Origin: MFD04580-c1 sp963702995
GTDB taxonomy: Bacteria; Planctomycetota; Phycisphaerae; Tepidisphaerales; Tepidisphaeraceae
Length of the DNA: 64,000 nucleotides
Assembly: GCA_963702995.1 (NCBI GenBank)
Contig: OY969783.1
Span: 2,790,001-2,854,000 of the forward strand
Reading direction: 5' to 3'
This document shows, in pieces, positions 27,547 to 37,310 of this stretch. Numbering within the stretch: position 1 is the first letter of the stretch; each line of letters opens with the position of its first letter. A program made the translations under genes and the position numbers. The notes beneath the pieces are model-generated. The model was not told the origin of the DNA and searched no databases. It saw nothing but the letters and a program-made list of their open reading frames with translations.

Positions 27547-28329
27547 TCACTGTTCCTGCGGGCTCTGTATCGTTCCCTCGCCCGGGCTCGGACGCGAGGC
27601 GCGCTTAGGCTGTTTCGGCGGCTCAGGCGGATTGCGTTCAAGGTATGAACGCCACAAGTCCGGCCGCCGCTCGGCCGTTCGCAATTTTCGCTGCTCTAAT
27701 CGCCACTTGGCGATGAGCTGATGGTTGCCGCTGAGGAGCACGTCCGGCACCGGCATCCCGTTGAACTCACGCGGCCGCGTGTATTGCGGGTATTCGAGCA
27801 ACCCGTTCGCAAACGTTTCATCGGCCGCGCCATCCTGATGCCCCAGCGCTCCGGGCAGATGGCGGACAATCGCGTCAATCAGCACCATGGCGGCCAATTC
27901 GCCGCCACTTAAAACATAGTCGCCGATGCTGATTTCCACCGGCTTCAGGCCATTGATGATCCGCTCATCGAACCCTTCGTAGTGGCCGGCGATCATGAGA
28001 AGCCGCGGCTTCTTGGCCAAGTCTTCCACCATCGCCTGATCGAGCGGCCGCCCTTGCGGCGTCAACAGGATGCGGAGCGGCGCGGTGGCATCCTGCGCTT
28101 CGACGGCGGCGACGGCGTCGAACACCGTCTGGCACATCATGACCATGCCCGGGCCGCCGCCGAAGGGCTTGTCATCGACCGACTTATGGGCGTCGGCGGC
28201 GAAGGACCGGATGTCGGTCAGGTGGTACGAGACCAGCCCTTTTTCCGCCGCACGCCTGGGGATGCTCGTCCCCAACACCGGGAGGAACATCTCAGGAAAA
28301 AGGGTCAGGATGTCAATCCGGAGCGGCAT
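27547..28329 (-). CDS. trmD: tRNA (guanine-N1)-methyltransferase
   Basis: 260 residues. SPOUT trefoil-knot motifs: DILTLFPEMF at the start, the flexible PFGGGPGMVM, then LTPQGRPLDQ, LMIAGHYEGFDERI, and the SAM-binding ISIGDYVLSGGELAAMVL, ending YTRPREFNGMPVPDVLLSGN. It methylates G37 of tRNAs that read CNN codons, next to the anticodon, preventing +1 frameshifting. Downstream of rpsP and upstream of rplS on the same strand. The C-terminal 30 residues are a Pro-rich extension. Confidence 0.97.
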   Translation of the reverse strand: MPLRIDILTLFPEMFLPVLGTSIPRRAAEKGLVSYHLTDIRSFAADAHKSVDDKPFGGGPGMVMMCQTVFDAVAAVEAQDATAPLRILLTPQGRPLDQAMVEDLAKKPRLLMIAGHYEGFDERIINGLKPVEISIGDYVLSGGELAAMVLIDAIVRHLPGALGHQDGAADETFANGLLEYPQYTRPREFNGMPVPDVLLSGNHQLIAKWRLEQRKLRTAERRPDLWRSYLERNPPEPPKQPKRASRPSPGEGTIQSPQEQ

Positions 28330-28508
28330 TCCCTCATCACACTACGCCACCGACCTTGACGCCTGAACGCCTGCGGCGGGGCCCGCCCAAGACGACAGGC
28401 CAGCCGCGCCTTTCAAGCACCGCCGCCTGAGAACCTTAGCCGCGTGAGGATGACCGCCGCCTTAAGATAACGGAAGTCCAGGGAGGCAGACCGTTCAGCG
28501 CCTGCCGC

Positions 28509-28838
28509 TCAAGCGGTGGCGGCGACGGCGGCTTTCGGGTCAACGGGCGCCACCTTGGGCTTGCCCGGACGGGGGAGCCGCAATTGCTTGTGGTCGAGGC
28601 CGTTCTTCTTCAGCAGCGACGAAACGGTCTCGGACGGGACCGCGCCAACGTCGAGCCAATGCTTGCAGCGGTCAAGCTTCACGACGAACTGCTTCGCCAG
28701 ATCCTTGTTCCGCGGGTCATAGTAGCCAAGCTCTTCAATCACACGCCCGTCGCGGGGCGATCGGGAATCGATCGCGCTCAGACGGAAGAACGGGTAGTTC
28801 GTCCGTCCCTGTCGCTTGAACCTCAACTTCACGGCCAT
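28509..28838 (-). CDS. rpsP: 30S ribosomal protein S16
   Basis: 109 residues. MAVKLRFKRQGRTNYPFFRL at the N-terminus, then DSRSPRDGRVIEELGYYDPR and LDRCKHWLDVGAVPSETVSS. The usual order rpsP-rimM-trmD-rplS is kept, except that no rimM lies between rpsP and trmD (180-base gap). S16 is needed for 30S assembly. The last 20 residues are an Ala/Pro/Lys tail. Confidence 0.97.
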   Translation of the reverse strand: MAVKLRFKRQGRTNYPFFRLSAIDSRSPRDGRVIEELGYYDPRNKDLAKQFVVKLDRCKHWLDVGAVPSETVSSLLKKNGLDHKQLRLPRPGKPKVAPVDPKAAVAATA

Positions 28839-29009
28839 GCCAGTCTCCTGCGGTCTCTGTCGCGAAACGTCGGTTTTTCGGCCGAATCGTCTCTGTGAAT
28901 GCTTCCTCGGTCGCCCTGGTCGATCGGCGTCGGAAAATGACCAGAATCGAAAAGTATAACCAGTTCCAAGCGCGTTACAAGGCCTTTGTATCGTTCCCGC
29001 GGGACGGAT

Positions 29010-29456
29010 TTACGGGCCTGCGATGCCAACCGAATCCCCGCATTTCACGATCCCCTCACGCGTTACCCGCGCAACCCATCCGCTGCGGCCGACGATCATT
29101 TCAGGCAGGTCAGCGTCCCATCGCCTCAACTGACGGCACGGCTCACGCACATCCGTGATCTGGATCTCACATTCACCCACTCGCAATCGATCCCCTCTGA
29201 CCAGCGCCTGAAGGTCGATGCCGCGTGTGGTGAAGTTATCGCCCAGTTGTCCCGGGAGCAGGTCAATCCCCGACTGCCGGAGCGAATCGTACAGCTCCTC
29301 GCTGAAGAGGCAGATCGCCCGATCGGGGCCGCCGTGATACTTGCGGTTCTTCTGCCAATCCCCTTCGACGCCCGCAAACCCGACACGCGCCATGAGGATC
29401 GGCAGCTTCGGGATTCCGCCGTCGGAGATGTTCAGATGGGTCAAGGTCGCGCCCAT
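29010..29456 (-). CDS. MOSC-domain protein
   Basis: 148 residues. The MOSC signature is seen as GVEGDWQKNRKYHGGPDRAI, followed by QLGDNFTTRGIDLQALVRGD and TDVREPCRQL; the latter holds the conserved Cys of this family. MOSC domains carry sulfur on a cysteine for metal-sulfur clusters or reduce hydroxylated substrates with molybdenum cofactor (as YiiM). This small stand-alone form looks YiiM-like. Divergent from the SDR gene, 115 bases between starts. Confidence 0.88.
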   Translation of the reverse strand: MGATLTHLNISDGGIPKLPILMARVGFAGVEGDWQKNRKYHGGPDRAICLFSEELYDSLRQSGIDLLPGQLGDNFTTRGIDLQALVRGDRLRVGECEIQITDVREPCRQLRRWDADLPEMIVGRSGWVARVTREGIVKCGDSVGIAGP

Positions 29457-29571
29457 ATTGCGAAGTCTAGGGCGGTCCGCGCGAAGACGGGACCGACTGC
29501 GTTCTCAACCGGACCTCGACTTGAACGGGCCAGACCTGCCCACGCCGCGGCCGACACATTATGCTGGCGGC

Positions 29572-30342
29572 ATGCCAGACAACCAGAAAAGTGGGAGACC
29601 GCCCGGCCCGCCAAATCGGCCACGCGTCGCACTCGTGACCGGCGGGGCTAAACGGGTCGGAAAGGCGATTGTTGAAAAGCTGGCCGGAAGCGGCTTTTCC
29701 GTCGCTTTCACCTATCTCGAAAGCCAGGCCGACGCCGAAGCCTTGCGTTCCTCGATTAAGCGGCGCGGGGTTGATTGCGTGGCGATCAAGGCCGACCTGA
29801 CGCGCCCTGAATCCGCGGTCGAGCACATCCGCACCATCTTCCGCGATTCGTTCGACCGGCTCGACGTCCTGGTGAACAACGCGTCGCTCTATCACCCCGG
29901 CGGCCTGAACGACATCCAGTACGAGCCGTCGCGGCGGATGTGGTCGATCCACGTCTGCTCGCCGATGCTCCTCTGCCAGTCGTTCGCCCCGCTGCTTCGC
30001 GACGCGCGCGGGCATGTGGTCAACATGCTCGACCTGCTCGCCGAGCGCCCCTGGCCGCAGTACCTTTCCTATTGCTCGAGCAAGGCCGGCCTTTGGAACC
30101 TGACATTGGGCCTCGCCCGGGAGCTCGCGCCCGATGTGACGGTCAACGGCATCGCGCCCGGCGTCGTCGAGTGGCCGAACGATTACCCGCAGGAAGCCCG
30201 CGAGAAATACCTCAAGCGCGTCCCCCTCGGCCGCCCGGGCACGCCGCAAGACGTGGCCGAGGCAGTCCATTTCCTCTGCACAGCCGGAAGTTACATGACC
30301 GGCCAGATCATCCGGCTCGACGGGGGACGATCGATCACGTAG
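29572..30342 (+). CDS. SDR-family oxidoreductase, pteridine-reductase-like
   Basis: 256 residues from ATG 29572. The cofactor motif is TGGAKRVGKAI, an Arg in place of the second Gly, which is the TGx3RxG signature of pteridine reductase (PTR1/FolM) rather than the ordinary SDR TGxxxGxG. Other motifs are VLVNNASLY, the Tyr-Lys pair in YCSSKAGLWNL and VTVNGIAPGVVEW with GQIIRLDGG at the end. It may reduce dihydrobiopterin or dihydromonapterin, or dihydrofolate; this is inferred from the motif. Its 3' end overlaps the mod fragment on the other strand by 8 bases. Confidence 0.9.
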   Translation: MPDNQKSGRPPGPPNRPRVALVTGGAKRVGKAIVEKLAGSGFSVAFTYLESQADAEALRSSIKRRGVDCVAIKADLTRPESAVEHIRTIFRDSFDRLDVLVNNASLYHPGGLNDIQYEPSRRMWSIHVCSPMLLCQSFAPLLRDARGHVVNMLDLLAERPWPQYLSYCSSKAGLWNLTLGLARELAPDVTVNGIAPGVVEWPNDYPQEAREKYLKRVPLGRPGTPQDVAEAVHFLCTAGSYMTGQIIRLDGGRSIT

Positions 30343-30682
30343 GGAGGCGAACCCCTTTCTTCGCCCGGTCCAGCACCTCGCGGGCGAGGCGTTCGGCGGT
30401 GGCTTCCCGCAGTAGTTCGTCGATGAGCACCTTCGGCTGCACCTTCTCCTGGATGAACAGCGGCGGCGCCTGCACGACCAGGTCGGACCAGTCCTGCTCA
30501 TCCTTCCCCCGCCAGACCAGTTGCGGGTCGAGATCGACATTCCGCGGGTACCGCACCGGCCGCGGCTGCTGGTGCTCCCGGTTGAGCACGGACTGATGCT
30601 CGGCGGTGGGGATGTTCTTGCGCGTATCGGCCTCGTGCCGTAGGGTTTCGATGGTCTTGAGCGTGCGGGGTTTCTTGGCCAT
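30335..30682 (-). pseudogene. Type III restriction-modification methyltransferase (Mod), N-terminal fragment
   Basis: 115 residues, of which the first 88 match the N-terminus of site-specific DNA-methyltransferases of type III systems: KNIPTAEHQSVL, RYPRNVDLDPQLVWRGKDEQ, DWSDLVVQAPPLFIQEKVQP. The rest of the enzyme, including the DPPY-type methyl-transfer motif and SAM site, is missing; a short unrelated tail (AERLAREVLDRAKKGVRLPT) ends at 30335. It cannot methylate DNA. It begins 12 bases after the rhuM stop on the same strand, and its end overlaps the SDR gene's end, which is probably the edge of the acquired locus. Confidence 0.7.
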
Positions 30683-30693
30683 GTTTGCGTGTT

Positions 30694-31744
30694 TCAGGGT
30701 TGATCGCCGGGTTTCTTGCGATCGTCGGGAAGATCTCGGGCGATACGTTTCACCTCGCGGTCGAAATCGCTTTCAAAGGCGCTATCTTGCCTGACGCGGA
30801 AGGCGTCAAAGTGTTCCTCCGCGAGTTTCTTTGCGACCTCGTGAGAGACGGAACCAGCATTGGTGAGGACGTCGTACTCGTTGAACTTGAGAAACGCGTC
30901 GAGCCGATCGACCCAATCGGCCATCTTCATCGGAACCTGGCGGGCGGCCTGATTTTCGGCGTAATCAAGGTACATGGAGACAATGCGGTTCAGTTCTTGG
31001 ATCTCCTTCTCGATCAGATAGTTCTTTGCGATGGCGACATCTGATTTGAGAATCTTGCCATCCGGCGCGTTCTTCCAGTTGTCAAGCCCATGGACGGTTT
31101 ACCAGCGTCAACCCGGCCTGCAATGATCTCGGCAGCGGTTTTGCCGGTTACGGCCCAGTGCAGCTTGTTCTGCACGGTCTGGAAAAACGTCTTGGTGAGA
31201 GGCGCAGACCTGTCGTAGTCGATGCTGCACTGCTCATAGATGTCTGTAATCTTCTGGTAAAAGCGCCGCTCGCTCGCGCGAATCTCGCGAATCCGTTGAA
31301 TGAGTTCGCCGAAATAATCCTTCCCAAACCGCTTATTGAGTTTCAATCGCTCGTCATCGAGCACAAAGCCTTTGGTGATGAATTCACGAAGCGTCTGAGT
31401 GGCCCAGATGCGAAACCGGGTGGCTTGCGCCTGTTCACGCGATAGCCGACTAAGATGATGGCGTCGAGGTTGTAGAACTCGATCTCGCGAGCGATGTCGC
31501 GATTACCCTCGCGTTGAACTTTCCGGAATTTCCGGAGAGTTGACTGCTCGACCAGTTCCCCTGACGCATAAATGTTTTTCAGATGTTCACTTACGGTTCT
31601 TACGTCAACGGCAAACAGGTCGGCGAGCTGTTTCTGGCTGAGCCAGAATGTCTCTGACGCATAGAGGACGCCCACATGAACAGCACCGTTGGGCGAGCGA
31701 TAGAGAATCAGATCGCCTTCCGGGTGGTTGTCGGATTCGCTCAT
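30694..31744 (-). CDS. rhuM: RhuM-family protein (two frame changes)
   Basis: Starts MSESDNHPEGDLILYRSPNG at ATG 31742-31744. The N-terminus is ETFWLSQKQLADLFAVDVRT, a winged HTH, then STLRKFRKVQREGNRDIARE and YNLDAIILVGYRVN, continuing in another frame with RLNKRFGKDYFGELIQRIRE, YQKITDIYEQCSIDYD, and in a third with YLDYAENQAARQVPMKMADW and SHEVAKKLAEEHFDAF. RhuM is a Fic/virulence-associated protein of unknown role, often found next to type I and type III restriction systems. Frame changes lie near 31430 and 31090. The three pieces cover the family end to end. Confidence 0.83.
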
Positions 31745-31779
31745 CGTTACCTTTTCTTGCGGACACAAGGTTTGTGGGA

Positions 31780-32576
31780 TTAAAGGCGAGTGATCGGCAC
31801 GACCGCGGTGTCAATCATTTTGTTGGACTCGTCTTCCACCTTCGCCGCAAAATCGGTCTGGATCTGGTACACGTCCGTGAACTCCGCAAATGCCCAGCGG
31901 CCGTACTGCCTGAGGTTGTTCACACCCGGGCGCCCAGTAGGTCTCCATGGTCGATTTCTTCTCCTTCGCGTCCTCGCGCCGATAGCCTTTGATTTCGACG
32001 ATGAGGTGCAGGAGGTCATCCGGCCCGCGGCCGTCGTCAATGAGCACGATGAAATCGGGCAGATACTTGCGGATTTCGGACCCGTACCGATACGGCACTT
32101 CGAGCCCGAGATTGTGGTTCTTGGCATACGCCTTCACCCTCGGGTGCGCCTCGGCGACGCGGCAGAACTCGCCTTCCCAGTCGCTGTCGAGGATGACCCA
32201 GTTGATCTGGCAGCTTTTGGAGCTGGTTTCCCAGCGATGTTCGCGGGACGTGTTGAAGCGGACGTAGGCGGTGGAGCCGGTGGGGTTGTAGGCATCGAGA
32301 AGTGCCTTGATCGGCCGAGAACCTTCGAACGCCCTGGTGATGCCGGCGGTGATGCGGTTGCAGGCCATAACCCCTTGCCTTCGTCGAAGACGAACTCGGA
32401 CTGCTTGGCGCCGGCCTTGCGTTTTTTCGGCTTGGGGATCGGCGTGATGAAATCCGCGCACGGCGGGCCTCAAGGATCTTCTGAGTGGGCTGCCCATGTT
32501 CGTCGAGCTCCCAGTGCCGGGCCGGCCGCGCATAGGGGGAGTTGAGGATCGGGTGGTCGAAGAACGGATTAGACAT
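31780..32576 (-). pseudogene. Type III restriction endonuclease (Res), internally deleted remnant
   Basis: The N-terminus MSNPFFDHPILNSPYARPAR HWELDEHGQPTQKILEARRA is followed (after frame changes) by DFITPIPKPKKRK and FVFDEGKG, then jumps to MACNRITAGITRAFEG, which in intact relatives lies far downstream, near the C-terminus. The C-terminal nuclease region is there: HPRVKAYAKNHNLGLEVPYR, YLPDFIVLIDDG, VEIKGYRREDAKEKK (a PD-(D/E)XK site). The helicase/translocase domain, several hundred residues, is gone. At least three frame changes are seen (about 32460, 32370, 31930). It starts the operon with rhuM and mod. Confidence 0.78.
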
Positions 32577-32924
32577 CGGACGTCACCCTTGCTTCTTCCA
32601 GAGCCGCGGCGGTTCGCGAGTGCGACTTTTTGGCCGCCGGATCGTTTTGCAGAAGAAGGGCGACACGGGCTCCCCCTCAAGCGTCGCGGCACCGTCGAGC
32701 TATGTCACGGTTAAGTGCGGCCGATGTCAACGTTGCGGCATGGCTTTGACACTTCAGAGGCGTGGTCAGTGCCCCGCCGGTTCCGCGAGGCGGCCGATCT
32801 CCCCGCGTTTACAACAACAGCTCGGTCGGCCCTTCTAGGGCGAACACTCCAAATCTTGGCGTCCGACGTATGCTCAACGTGAGGGATTGCCATGCATTTC
32901 GAGCTGGGGTTGCGCCGCAGGGTG
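32577..32924. other. Intergenic between recX and the res remnant; no gene seen
   Basis: About 350 bases with somewhat more A/T than the neighbours. No hairpin, repeat or coding frame I can support. It marks the right edge of the acquired restriction locus. Confidence 0.4.
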
Positions 32925-33581
32925 CTACGCGTCGTCCGCATCTTCGAACGCGGCCTTGCCGAGGGTTTTGGCGAGGACGGATGTGATCGTGTCGGGGTCG
33001 AAGCCGCGGCGGGCGAGAAGGCCCGCCATGCGGCGTCGCGCGACGATGGGGCCGAGCCGCAGGAGGTGCGGGGCCTTTTTCGTCGCCAGTTCGAGTGCGA
33101 TCGCGTCGGAGCGTTCCCGGTCGTAAACGCGGTTCAGGGCTTGCTCGGCGGCTTCCCCTTTGACGCCGGCCTTCATCAGGTCGATCGAGGCTCTGCGCCG
33201 GCCCTGGCGTTTGAACGTGGCGGCCTGCTCGACCTTCGCCTTGGCGAACTGCTTGTCGTCGATGTAGCCCAGGCGAACGAGGTCTTCGATCACCGCGTTG
33301 ACGACCTTCTCCCCGTACTCCCGCCGCATGAGCTTTCGGCGGATCTCAGCGCGGCTGTGCAGGCGCGACTGAATGGCCGAGATCGCCCGGTCGAAGCATT
33401 CCTGCTTTACCTCACCCAGTTCGATCTCCAGCACCTGCTCGGCCGTCAGGAGCAGCCCCTCGCGCAGGCGAAACCGTGCGATGACATTAACGTTGCAGCC
33501 GAAGGCGAAGCCGCCATCGAGATAGACGTTCCGCCGGTTCGGCCGGCGCTTCTGCTCTGCTATCCTGGTGATCAGAGGCAT
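32925..33581 (-). CDS. recX: Regulatory protein RecX
   Basis: 218 residues. RecX three-helix repeats are seen: EVKQECFDRAISAIQSRLHS then RAEIRRKLMRREYGEKVVNA, DLVRLGYIDDKQFAKAKVEQ and so on. RecX binds RecA filaments and dampens strand exchange. A usual partner, recA, is not in the window; the gene lies 13 bases downstream of ffh on the same strand, so they are likely co-transcribed. N-terminal strand (RNVYLDGGFAFGCNVNVIAR) matches the family. Start at ATG 33579-33581. Confidence 0.87.
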   Translation of the reverse strand: MPLITRIAEQKRRPNRRNVYLDGGFAFGCNVNVIARFRLREGLLLTAEQVLEIELGEVKQECFDRAISAIQSRLHSRAEIRRKLMRREYGEKVVNAVIEDLVRLGYIDDKQFAKAKVEQAATFKRQGRRRASIDLMKAGVKGEAAEQALNRVYDRERSDAIALELATKKAPHLLRLGPIVARRRMAGLLARRGFDPDTITSVLAKTLGKAAFEDADDA

Positions 33582-33594
33582 GGCGGGTACACGC

Positions 33595-35064
33595 TCACCG
33601 CTTTCGCTTCTTGTTCCGGTCCTTCTTTTCCATATGCCCCGACTTCTTCGTCTTGAGCATCGGGCCGCCGGGCATCCCGAGGTTGGAGAGCTTGCCGGTC
33701 GCCAGCGCCTGCATCATCTTGACGCGGCCCATCATCCCCATGCCGCCGACGGCGCGCATCATGTCGCGGGTCATGCTGAACTGCTTGATGAACTGGCCGA
33801 CGTCGTTCAATCCCACGCCGGCGCCTCGGGCGACCCGTCGGCGGCGGTTGCCGTCCAGGAGGTCGGTGTTCTGCCGCTCCTTTTTGGTCATCGAGTTGTA
33901 GATCGCCGTCATGCGGCCCATCTGCCCCTCGACCTCGCCGCCCCCCATGTTCATATTGCGGACCATCTGGTCCATACCGGGGATCATCCCCATCACCTTC
34001 TCCATCGGCCCGAGCTTGCGCACCTGGCCGAGCTGCTCCATGAAGTCTTCGAGGGTGAACGTCCCCTTCTCCAGCTTCGCCTGCTGCTTGGCGAGCACTT
34101 CGGCGTCGAAATTCTTCTGCGCCGACTCGACCAGGGCCAGGATGTCGCCCATCCCGAGGATGCGCTGAGCCATCCCCTCGGGACGGAACTCTTCCAGCGC
34201 GTCCAGCTTTTCACCAGTGCCGATGAACTTCACCGGCTTGCCAGTAATCATCTTCGCGCTGAGCAACGCGCCGCCGCGGGTGTCGGAGTCGAACTTAGTC
34301 AGGATCAGCCCGTCGATCTCGAGCTGTTCGTTGAACGCCTTGGCGCTGTTGACGGCGTCCTGCCCGCTCATCGCGTCCAGGACCAGGTAGATCTGATGCG
34401 GCTTAAGCTGCGAGTTGATGTCTCGCAGTTCGGCCATCAGGTCGTCGTCCACGTGCAGGCGGCCGGCGGTATCGAGAATAACCACGTCGCGGCCGCTGGT
34501 TTTCGCCTGCTGAATCGCGGCGCGGCAGACGGCGACGGCCGCCCCCTTGGCCACCTCGCCATGGGCGGCCGACTTCGTCATGTCGGCATAGACGGGAACA
34601 CCCACCTGCTCGCCGAGTGTCTTCAACTGCTCGATGGCGGCCGGGCGCTGGAGATCGGCGGCGGCCATCAGGGGGTGATGCCCCTTGCCGATCAGCATCT
34701 TCGCGAGCTTGCCGCAGGTGGTGGTCTTTCCGGCCCCCTGCAGGCCGCACATCATGATGACCGTCGGCGGCGGCTGGACGAAGTAGATCCGCGTATCCAC
34801 CGGCCCCATCAACTGGACGAGTTCCTCGTAGACGATGCGGACCATCGCCTCGCCGGGCTTGAGCGTCTTGATGACCTCCTGCCCGATCGCCTTCTCGACC
34901 ACCTTCTCGGTGAACTCCCGGACGACTTTGAAGTTGACGTCGGCCTCGAGCAGCGCAGTGCGCACCTCGCGCACCGCTTCGCGAATGTTCTCTTCGCTGA
35001 TGCGGCCGCGGCCGGAAAGGTTGCGGAACAGGCCACTGAGCTTGTCGGATAAATTGTCGAGCAT
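33595..35064 (-). CDS. ffh: Signal recognition particle protein Ffh (SRP54)
   Basis: 489 residues from ATG 35062-35064. Domains: N helical bundle (MLDNLSDKLSGLFRNLSGRG), G GTPase with Walker A CGLQGAGKTTTCGKLAK, DTAGRLHVDDDLM, TKFDSDTRGGA, and the Met-rich M domain (MGMIPGMDQMVRNMNMGGGE and GGMGMMGRVKMMQ) that binds signal peptides and SRP RNA. It targets nascent membrane proteins. Usually the first gene before rpsP; here rpsP lies 4.7 kb away on the same strand, with the MOSC, SDR and restriction genes between. Confidence 0.97.
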   Translation of the reverse strand: MLDNLSDKLSGLFRNLSGRGRISEENIREAVREVRTALLEADVNFKVVREFTEKVVEKAIGQEVIKTLKPGEAMVRIVYEELVQLMGPVDTRIYFVQPPPTVIMMCGLQGAGKTTTCGKLAKMLIGKGHHPLMAAADLQRPAAIEQLKTLGEQVGVPVYADMTKSAAHGEVAKGAAVAVCRAAIQQAKTSGRDVVILDTAGRLHVDDDLMAELRDINSQLKPHQIYLVLDAMSGQDAVNSAKAFNEQLEIDGLILTKFDSDTRGGALLSAKMITGKPVKFIGTGEKLDALEEFRPEGMAQRILGMGDILALVESAQKNFDAEVLAKQQAKLEKGTFTLEDFMEQLGQVRKLGPMEKVMGMIPGMDQMVRNMNMGGGEVEGQMGRMTAIYNSMTKKERQNTDLLDGNRRRRVARGAGVGLNDVGQFIKQFSMTRDMMRAVGGMGMMGRVKMMQALATGKLSNLGMPGGPMLKTKKSGHMEKKDRNKKRKR

Positions 35065-35605
35065 GATCGGGTCTCTGAACCGCCGTCTGTTACGCAACCC
35101 CGCGGCAGCCTTGCGCCTTCGCCGGGGCGTGCAGGTGCGGATTGTAGAGGGAACGGGCGGCGGGAGGTAGAGAGGGTTGTGAACCGATCACCCCTCGGGC
35201 GTCTCGATCAACTGCTGAAGGCGATCGGCGAGCTCGGGCGCGAAGCGAAGGAGCCACGACCCGTCGATCAGGCCGACATCCAGCATATCGCGCAGAGGGG
35301 TCCTGTCCTGATCTCGGAAGCTCGTCAGCTTCAGGGAAACCCTTCTCGATCGGATGGTGCGTGCCGTGGAGCGGCTCTTGAGGCAGCCGTGTCATGGCAT
35401 GTGGAGTATAGCGGAACGACTGCCTCAGACGCGGTGTGCGGGGCTTTGCTACCCCGCATCGACCACCGCCATTTTTAGGCGAATTTACGCAAGGAGCGCG
35501 ATCGCCTTTCACGAGGGAAGATATAATCGGGCTGCTTCGCCGGCGGCTCAGGCGGGCCGGCGGCTTCGAAACATCTCACCGCTCCGCAAACCTAAGGAGA
35601 CTGCC
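35065..35605. other. Intergenic between ffh and the aldehyde dehydrogenase, with a possible 3' gene remnant
   Basis: On the - strand, 35188-35331 reads TSFRDQDRTPLRDMLDVGLI DGSWLLRFAPELADRLQQLI ETPEG then a TGA at 35188. This has real-protein character but no start codon or upstream continuation, so it may be the tail of a decayed gene. I do not recognise the family. The rest shows nothing; a weak AT-rich promoter-like zone precedes the dehydrogenase start. Confidence 0.4.
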
Positions 35606-37091
35606 ATGGCCACTGCCATCGCTCCGCAGCCCATCAGCGCAAAATCGGTTAAGGTCGGACAGACCCGGCTCCTCATCGACGGCCAATGGGTCGATGCCGT
35701 CAGCGGCAAGACATTCGAGACACTGAACCCCGCGACCGGCGATGTGATCGCGCGCGTCGCCGAAGGGGACAAAGCCGACGTGGATAAGGCGGTCAAGGCC
35801 GCTCGCCGGGCGTTCGAGACCGGGCCTTGGCGGAAGATGAGCGCTCGCCAACGCGGCCGCCTGATTTACCGCCTGGCCGACCTGATCGAAGAGCACAAGG
35901 AGGAGTTGGCCCAGCTTGAGACGCTCGACAACGGCAAGCCGATCAACGACAGCCGCAACGCCGACCTGCCGCTGGTGATCGACTGCTATCGCTACTATGC
36001 GGGCTGGGCCGACAAGGTCGAAGGCAAGACGATCCCGATCAACGGCCCGTTCTTCTGTTACACGCGGCATGAGCCGGTCGGCGTTGTCGGCCAGATCATC
36101 CCCTGGAATTTCCCGCTGCTCATGCAGGCTTGGAAGCTCGGGCCGGCGCTGGCGACCGGTTGCACCGTCGTGCTCAAGCCGGCGGAGCAGACCCCGCTGT
36201 CGGCCCTTCGCATCGGCGAACTGGCGATGGAGGCGGGGTTCCCCGATGGCGTCATCAACATCATCCCCGGCTTCGGCGAGACGGCTGGCGCGGCAATCGC
36301 GGAACACTACGACGTGGATAAGGTCGCCTTCACCGGCAGCACCGAAGTCGGCAAGTTGATCATGACGGCGGCCGCCCGGACGAACCTCAAGCGCGTCACG
36401 CTGGAGCTGGGCGGCAAGAGCCCCAACATCGTCTTCGCCGACGCCGACATGGACGCGGCCGTCCGGGGCGCCCACTTCGCGCTCTTCTTCAATCAGGGCC
36501 AATGCTGCTGCGCCGGGTCGCGGCTGTTCGTCGAAAGCCACGTCCACGACGAGTTTGTCGAGCGCATCCTGCGGGAGGTGAAAAAGACCAAAGTCGGCGA
36601 CCCGTTCGACACTGCGACGACCCAGGGCCCGCAGGTGAGCCAGGAACAGTTCGATCGGGTCATGGGGTACATCGAACACGGCAAACAGGGCGGCGCCAAC
36701 CTGCTCACCGGCGGAACGCGCGTCGGGCGACAAAGGGTACTTCATCGAGCCGACCGTCTTTGCCGGGGTCGTGGATGAGCACAAGATCGCCCAGGAAGAG
36801 ATCTTCGGCCCGGTGATGTCGATCATCCCGTTCAAGGATGCCGACGAGGTGATCGCCCGCGGCAACCGCTCCATGTACGGGCTTGCGGCGGCCGTCTGGA
36901 CGAAGGACATCACAAAAGCCCACCGCGTGGCGGCCGAGCTGAAGGCCGGCACCGTCTGGGTCAACTGCTATGACGTCTTCGACGCCGCGGCCCCCTTCGG
37001 CGGCTTCAAGATGAGCGGCATCGGCCGCGAGCTGGGCGAGTACGCCTTGCGGAACTACACCGAGGTGAAGACGGTGACTGTCGCGATGTAA
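35606..37091 (+). CDS. NAD(P)-dependent aldehyde dehydrogenase (one frame change)
   Basis: Starts at ATG 35606, preceded by AAGGAGACTGCC. About 495 residues if the frame change near 36725 (gtcggg written for gtcgg) is corrected. Motifs: GQIIPWNFPLLMQAWKLGPA, the NAD loop FTGSTEVGKLI, ELGGKSPNIVFADADMD with the catalytic Glu, and the catalytic Cys in FNQGQCCCAGSRLF. It ends AAPFGGFKMSGIGRELGEYA. The family oxidises aldehydes to acids in the cytosol. Residues and length resemble betaine/retinal-type ALDH (class 1/2); the substrate is not predictable. Confidence 0.93.
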
Positions 37092-37310
37092 ATCGCCGGG
37101 TTGCTTGCCCTTACCGACATTGCCGCGGCCGACCCCGTTCCCGCTTCCGAACGTTTCCGGCGGTGGGAATGGGGGTCGGCCGCTTTTCTGTCACGTCCGG
37201 GCCTTTGAACCTCAAGCTGAATTCGTTGACGAGTTCTTGTCCCGGATGGTAGATTCTCACAGGTTCGTCATCTCGATCATTCTGCAACATGCGGCCGGAG
37301 GCCTTGTCTC

